The notes under the pieces: generated by a model
Told to the model about the DNA's origin: nothing
The model's database searches: none
Seen by the model: the letters and a program-made list of their open reading frames with translations, nothing else
Assembly: GCF_000173975.1 (NCBI RefSeq)
Contig: NZ_ACEP01000069.1
Span: 1 to 45,943 of the forward strand
Direction: 5' to 3'
Length of the DNA: 45,943 nt
Source of the DNA: Anaerobutyricum hallii DSM 3353
Lineage (GTDB): Bacteria; Bacillota; Clostridia; Lachnospirales; Lachnospiraceae
Translations under genes and position numbers: made by a program
Part shown: in pieces, positions 43,977 through 45,943 of the stretch
How positions within the stretch are numbered: the first letter of the stretch is position 1
Layout: each line of letters starts with the position of its first letter

Positions 43977-44918
43977 ATGGCTTATCAGAAATTTACAGGA
44001 ACATATCAAAGTTCTGATCATATAAACAGAATACATTATTATATCTATGAACCGGAGACAGATCTTCGTGCTATTTTACAGATTGTGCATGATTTTGGAG
44101 ATTTTGTGGAGAGAAATGAGAATTTGATTCGTTTTTTTACAGATCATGGCGTTATGGTTTGCGGATGTGACCATATCGGGCATGGACGTTCTTCTAAAAA
44201 AGAGGACTATGGCTATTTTGGCAGCAAGAATGGATGGACTTATCTGGTAAAAAATACAAAAAAGCTGACACACTATATGAAAAGAGAATATCCAGATACA
44301 CCGTATTTTATCTATGGACACGGACTGGGATCTCTCATTGTGCGAATGGATTGTATCCATGAAAAAGGCATTAATGGAGTGATTTTGTCGGGGACTAGCG
44401 GTAAACAAAAGTATTGTTGGAGAAAGATTCTTTTAGCGGCCCTTTTGAAGAGGATTTGGGGGGCGGAACACAGAAGTGTATATCTTGAAAAAGATATAGA
44501 AAAACGTTTAAATCATCGTTTTTTAAAGGAACAGGACACATATTCCTGGATTGCTGCGAATGAAAAAATAAGACGAGAATATTCCAGGATTTATTCTGAA
44601 CATCTTCCTGTTACCGTAGCAGCATATGAAGATATTTTAAAAATGCTTGCATTAGTCTCCACCAGGAAATGGTATCGTTCCGTAAATGAAGATATACCGA
44701 TTTTGTTGCTTGGCGGAAAAGAGGATCCTATTGGTAATGGCGGAAAGGGGATATTGGAAGTACACCGGCAGTTAGAAGACACTCGTCATTGGGTGGAGCT
44801 GCATTTATATGAAGGGATGCGTCATAATATTTGTGATGAAGTGCGAAGAGATGAAGTATATACAGATATGCTTCAGTGGATGAAATTGCATATGAATGAG
44901 GAATATGAACTGCAATAA
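43977..44918 (+). CDS. Alpha/beta hydrolase (S33/monoacylglycerol-lipase-like) lacking the nucleophile serine
   Basis: A 313-residue cytoplasmic protein of the serine aminopeptidase S33/lysophospholipase group: VHDFGDFVERN at the oxyanion region, GCDHIGHGRS, and a cap domain (about 140-220). The nucleophile elbow, normally G-H-S-x-G, reads Gly114-His115-Gly116-Leu-Gly118, so the catalytic serine is glycine. Asp250 (GGKEDPIG) and His283 (GMRHNI) of the triad remain. It may be inactive as an esterase, have a relocated nucleophile (Ser119 follows), or act in binding. ATG 43977 has GGGAGG upstream. Confidence 0.85.
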   Translation: MAYQKFTGTYQSSDHINRIHYYIYEPETDLRAILQIVHDFGDFVERNENLIRFFTDHGVMVCGCDHIGHGRSSKKEDYGYFGSKNGWTYLVKNTKKLTHYMKREYPDTPYFIYGHGLGSLIVRMDCIHEKGINGVILSGTSGKQKYCWRKILLAALLKRIWGAEHRSVYLEKDIEKRLNHRFLKEQDTYSWIAANEKIRREYSRIYSEHLPVTVAAYEDILKMLALVSTRKWYRSVNEDIPILLLGGKEDPIGNGGKGILEVHRQLEDTRHWVELHLYEGMRHNICDEVRRDEVYTDMLQWMKLHMNEEYELQ

Positions 44919-44973
44919 AGAAATTTATAATAAAAAGAACTTATAATTCCATTACGGTCACAATATTTTGCTC

Positions 44974-45002
44974 CTAGAGCGTGTTTTTCAAACACCCTCT
45001 AG
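44974..45002. repeat. MITE-like CTAGAG repeat, minimal copy
   Basis: CTAGAGCGTGTTT, three bases, AAACACCCTCTAG: the two ends of the family without the interior, with one arm mismatch. Confidence 0.7.
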
Positions 45003-45040
45003 ATAATAAATGAATAGCATATAGATAGCATTATTTTAAG

Positions 45041-45074
45041 AAAGCCCTCATAATTTAAAAGAAAGGGCTTTTTT
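45041..45074 (+). promoter_or_regulatory. Terminator-like hairpin sequestering the ymxH ribosome-binding site
   Basis: AAGCCCT (45042-45048) pairs with AGGGCTT (45064-45070), continuing as A-T pairs into a T6 run that ends one base before ATG 45076. The 3' arm contains AAAGGG (45062-45067), at ideal Shine-Dalgarno distance from that ATG. The hairpin can therefore stop transcription or hide the ribosome-binding site of the next gene. Confidence 0.65.
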
Positions 45075-45075
45075 G

Positions 45076-45327
45076 ATGCGTTTTTGGGAACTTAGTAATA
45101 AAGATGTGATTAATTGTAAGAATGGACATCGCTTAGGCTGTGTTGGAGATTTAGAAATTGATGTATGTAAATTATGTATCACAGATTTCTATGTTCCTAC
45201 AGGAGGAAAATATTGCGGTTGTCTTGGCAAAAAATCAGAATATAAAATTCCGGTCGGAGCAGTCATTCGAATAGGCGTAGATAGTATCCTTGTAGATATT
45301 GACGAGAAGAAATGTCTTGTAAAATAG
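45076..45327 (+). CDS. YlmC/YmxH family PRC-barrel protein
   Basis: An 83-residue protein of the small PRC-barrel family conserved in spore-forming Firmicutes. It shows the family plan: (M)RFWELSNKDVINCKNGHRLGCVGDLEID, a short strand region with GGKYCGCLGKKSEYKIPVGAV, and IRIGVDSILVDI. The function of the family is unclear; in Bacillus some members are linked to sporulation. Its apparent ribosome-binding site AAAGGG is within a terminator-like hairpin. The nrdR promoter's -35 overlaps its final codons. Confidence 0.82.
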   Translation: MRFWELSNKDVINCKNGHRLGCVGDLEIDVCKLCITDFYVPTGGKYCGCLGKKSEYKIPVGAVIRIGVDSILVDIDEKKCLVK

Positions 45328-45345
45328 CTATTTTTCTGGTATAAT
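45317..45345 (+). promoter_or_regulatory. Promoter of nrdR
   Basis: TTGTAA (45317-45322), 17 bases, TATAAT (45340-45345) with TGG just before it. The -35 lies in the last codons of the ymxH-like gene. Confidence 0.7.
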
Positions 45346-45397
45346 AACCGGCACGATAAATGTAAACATAAGAGATAGAAATACTGGAGGATAAGAT

Positions 45398-45856
45398 ATG
45401 AAATGCCCTTTTTGTGGATTGGATAACACCCGTGTAATTGATTCAAGACCTGCAGATGATAATTCATCCATACGACGGCGAAGACTTTGTGACGAATGTG
45501 GAAAAAGATTTACTACATATGAGAGAGTAGAGATTATGCCACTCACTGTCATAAAAAAAGATAAAACAAGAGAACCATATGATCGTTCTAAGATGATGTC
45601 CGGAATTTTGCGCGCCTGTCATAAACGTCCGGTATCTGTAGAGCAGATTGAACAGATGGTGAATAAGATAGAGAATGAACTTTTTAATTTGGAATATAAA
45701 GAAATTGAAAGTAAGCAGATTGGCGAGGTGGTCATGGAGCATTTGAAGTCCTTAGAGCAAGTTGCGTATGTGAGATTTGCTTCTGTTTACCGTGAGTTTA
45801 AGGATGTGGAAACATTTATGAATGAACTCAAGAAGATGTTGGATAATAACCGTTAA
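45398..45856 (+). CDS. nrdR: Transcriptional repressor NrdR
   Basis: Nucleotide-sensing repressor of ribonucleotide reductase genes. The 152 residues have the N-terminal zinc ribbon (Cys3, Cys6, Cys31, Cys34; CPFCG...[12 protein letters not shown]) with the invariant basic stretch SIRRRRLC, then an ATP-cone domain (about 49-139) that senses ATP/dATP. GGAGG precedes the ATG. In Firmicutes ymxH-like and nrdR genes often neighbour each other, supporting both calls. Confidence 0.97.
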   Translation: MKCPFCGLDNTRVIDSRPADDNSSIRRRRLCDECGKRFTTYERVEIMPLTVIKKDKTREPYDRSKMMSGILRACHKRPVSVEQIEQMVNKIENELFNLEYKEIESKQIGEVVMEHLKSLEQVAYVRFASVYREFKDVETFMNELKKMLDNNR

Positions 45857-45903
45857 ATAATAACTTGTGTGGCTAAACAGACGCCCACTGGAAAATAAAT
45901 AAA

Positions 45904-45943
45904 GCATATTTGTGGCCTCGAAGCAAGGTTTGGATGTTCGCAT
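45904..45943. repeat. Palindromic repeat (CACAAATAT family), copy 3, cut by window end
   Basis: GCATATTTGTGG-CCTCG-AAGCAAG and the following TTTGGATGT match the left half of copy 1 (3635-3668). The right half would lie beyond the window. Confidence 0.65.

Overview
The window is about 46 kb of AT-rich chromosomal DNA from an anaerobic, low-GC Firmicute, most likely a gut Lachnospiraceae (Anaerobutyricum/Roseburia-like; the genus is a guess). The evidence is a complete Rnf operon in the order C-D-G-E-A-B, a type III glutamine synthetase (GlnN), an archaeal/eukaryotic-type single-chain GlyRS, a YlmC/YmxH protein next to NrdR, clostridial-type purine genes, and promoters close to TTGACA-N17-TATAAT. 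Almost all genes lie on the + strand. I see no rRNA, tRNA, CRISPR array, complete insertion sequence or prophage.

Layout. 0-3.5 kb: a GH25 muramidase-like protein, a polytopic membrane protein and a membrane-anchored SH3b protein (cell envelope). 3.6-5.6 kb: a YheO-type regulator on the minus strand and a viroplasmin/RNase HI protein, each beside a copy of a palindromic repeat. 5.6-8.7 kb: a zinc-type ABC importer operon (znuA-znuC-znuB) with a strong promoter bracketed by inverted-repeat operators; its binding-protein gene is out of frame at the signal peptide. 8.7-9.6 kb: a gene-poor scar holding a CsoR-type operator/promoter and a 29-codon stub of a P-type metal ATPase. 9.6-18.3 kb: M16C peptidase, era, recO, glyS, and glnN behind a probable attenuator. 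18.3-22.8 kb: a large hairpin element, then folC-folP-folBK and pheA. 22.9-30.3 kb: an LtaS-like transferase, Ppx/GppA-HD, ppk1 and a NagZ-like GH3 lipoprotein. 30.4-36.7 kb: purF, purB, a lipid II/polysaccharide flippase and purA. 36.9-43.7 kb: a GT2 glycosyltransferase, a NusG-II-domain protein and rnfCDGEAB. 43.9-45.9 kb: an alpha/beta hydrolase lacking its nucleophile serine, ymxH-like and nrdR.

How the genes fit together: the folate genes (dihydropteroate and polyglutamate synthesis) feed one-carbon units to purine synthesis, for which purF, purB and purA lie downstream. ppk1 and ppx form a polyphosphate synthesis/degradation pair. Rnf couples ferredoxin:NAD+ oxidoreduction to an ion gradient. 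The envelope genes (LtaS-like, flippase, GT2, GH3, GH25) are scattered among them.

The least ordinary content is non-coding. There are two dispersed palindromic repeat families: a MITE-like element with CTAGAGYGTGTTTG ends, which supplies the stop codons of two genes, and a roughly 120-bp hairpin element containing CACAAATAT. There is also a single ~267-bp hairpin after glnN. Several leader structures may be regulatory: upstream of glnN, at the flippase gene, and at ymxH, where a terminator-like hairpin covers the Shine-Dalgarno sequence.
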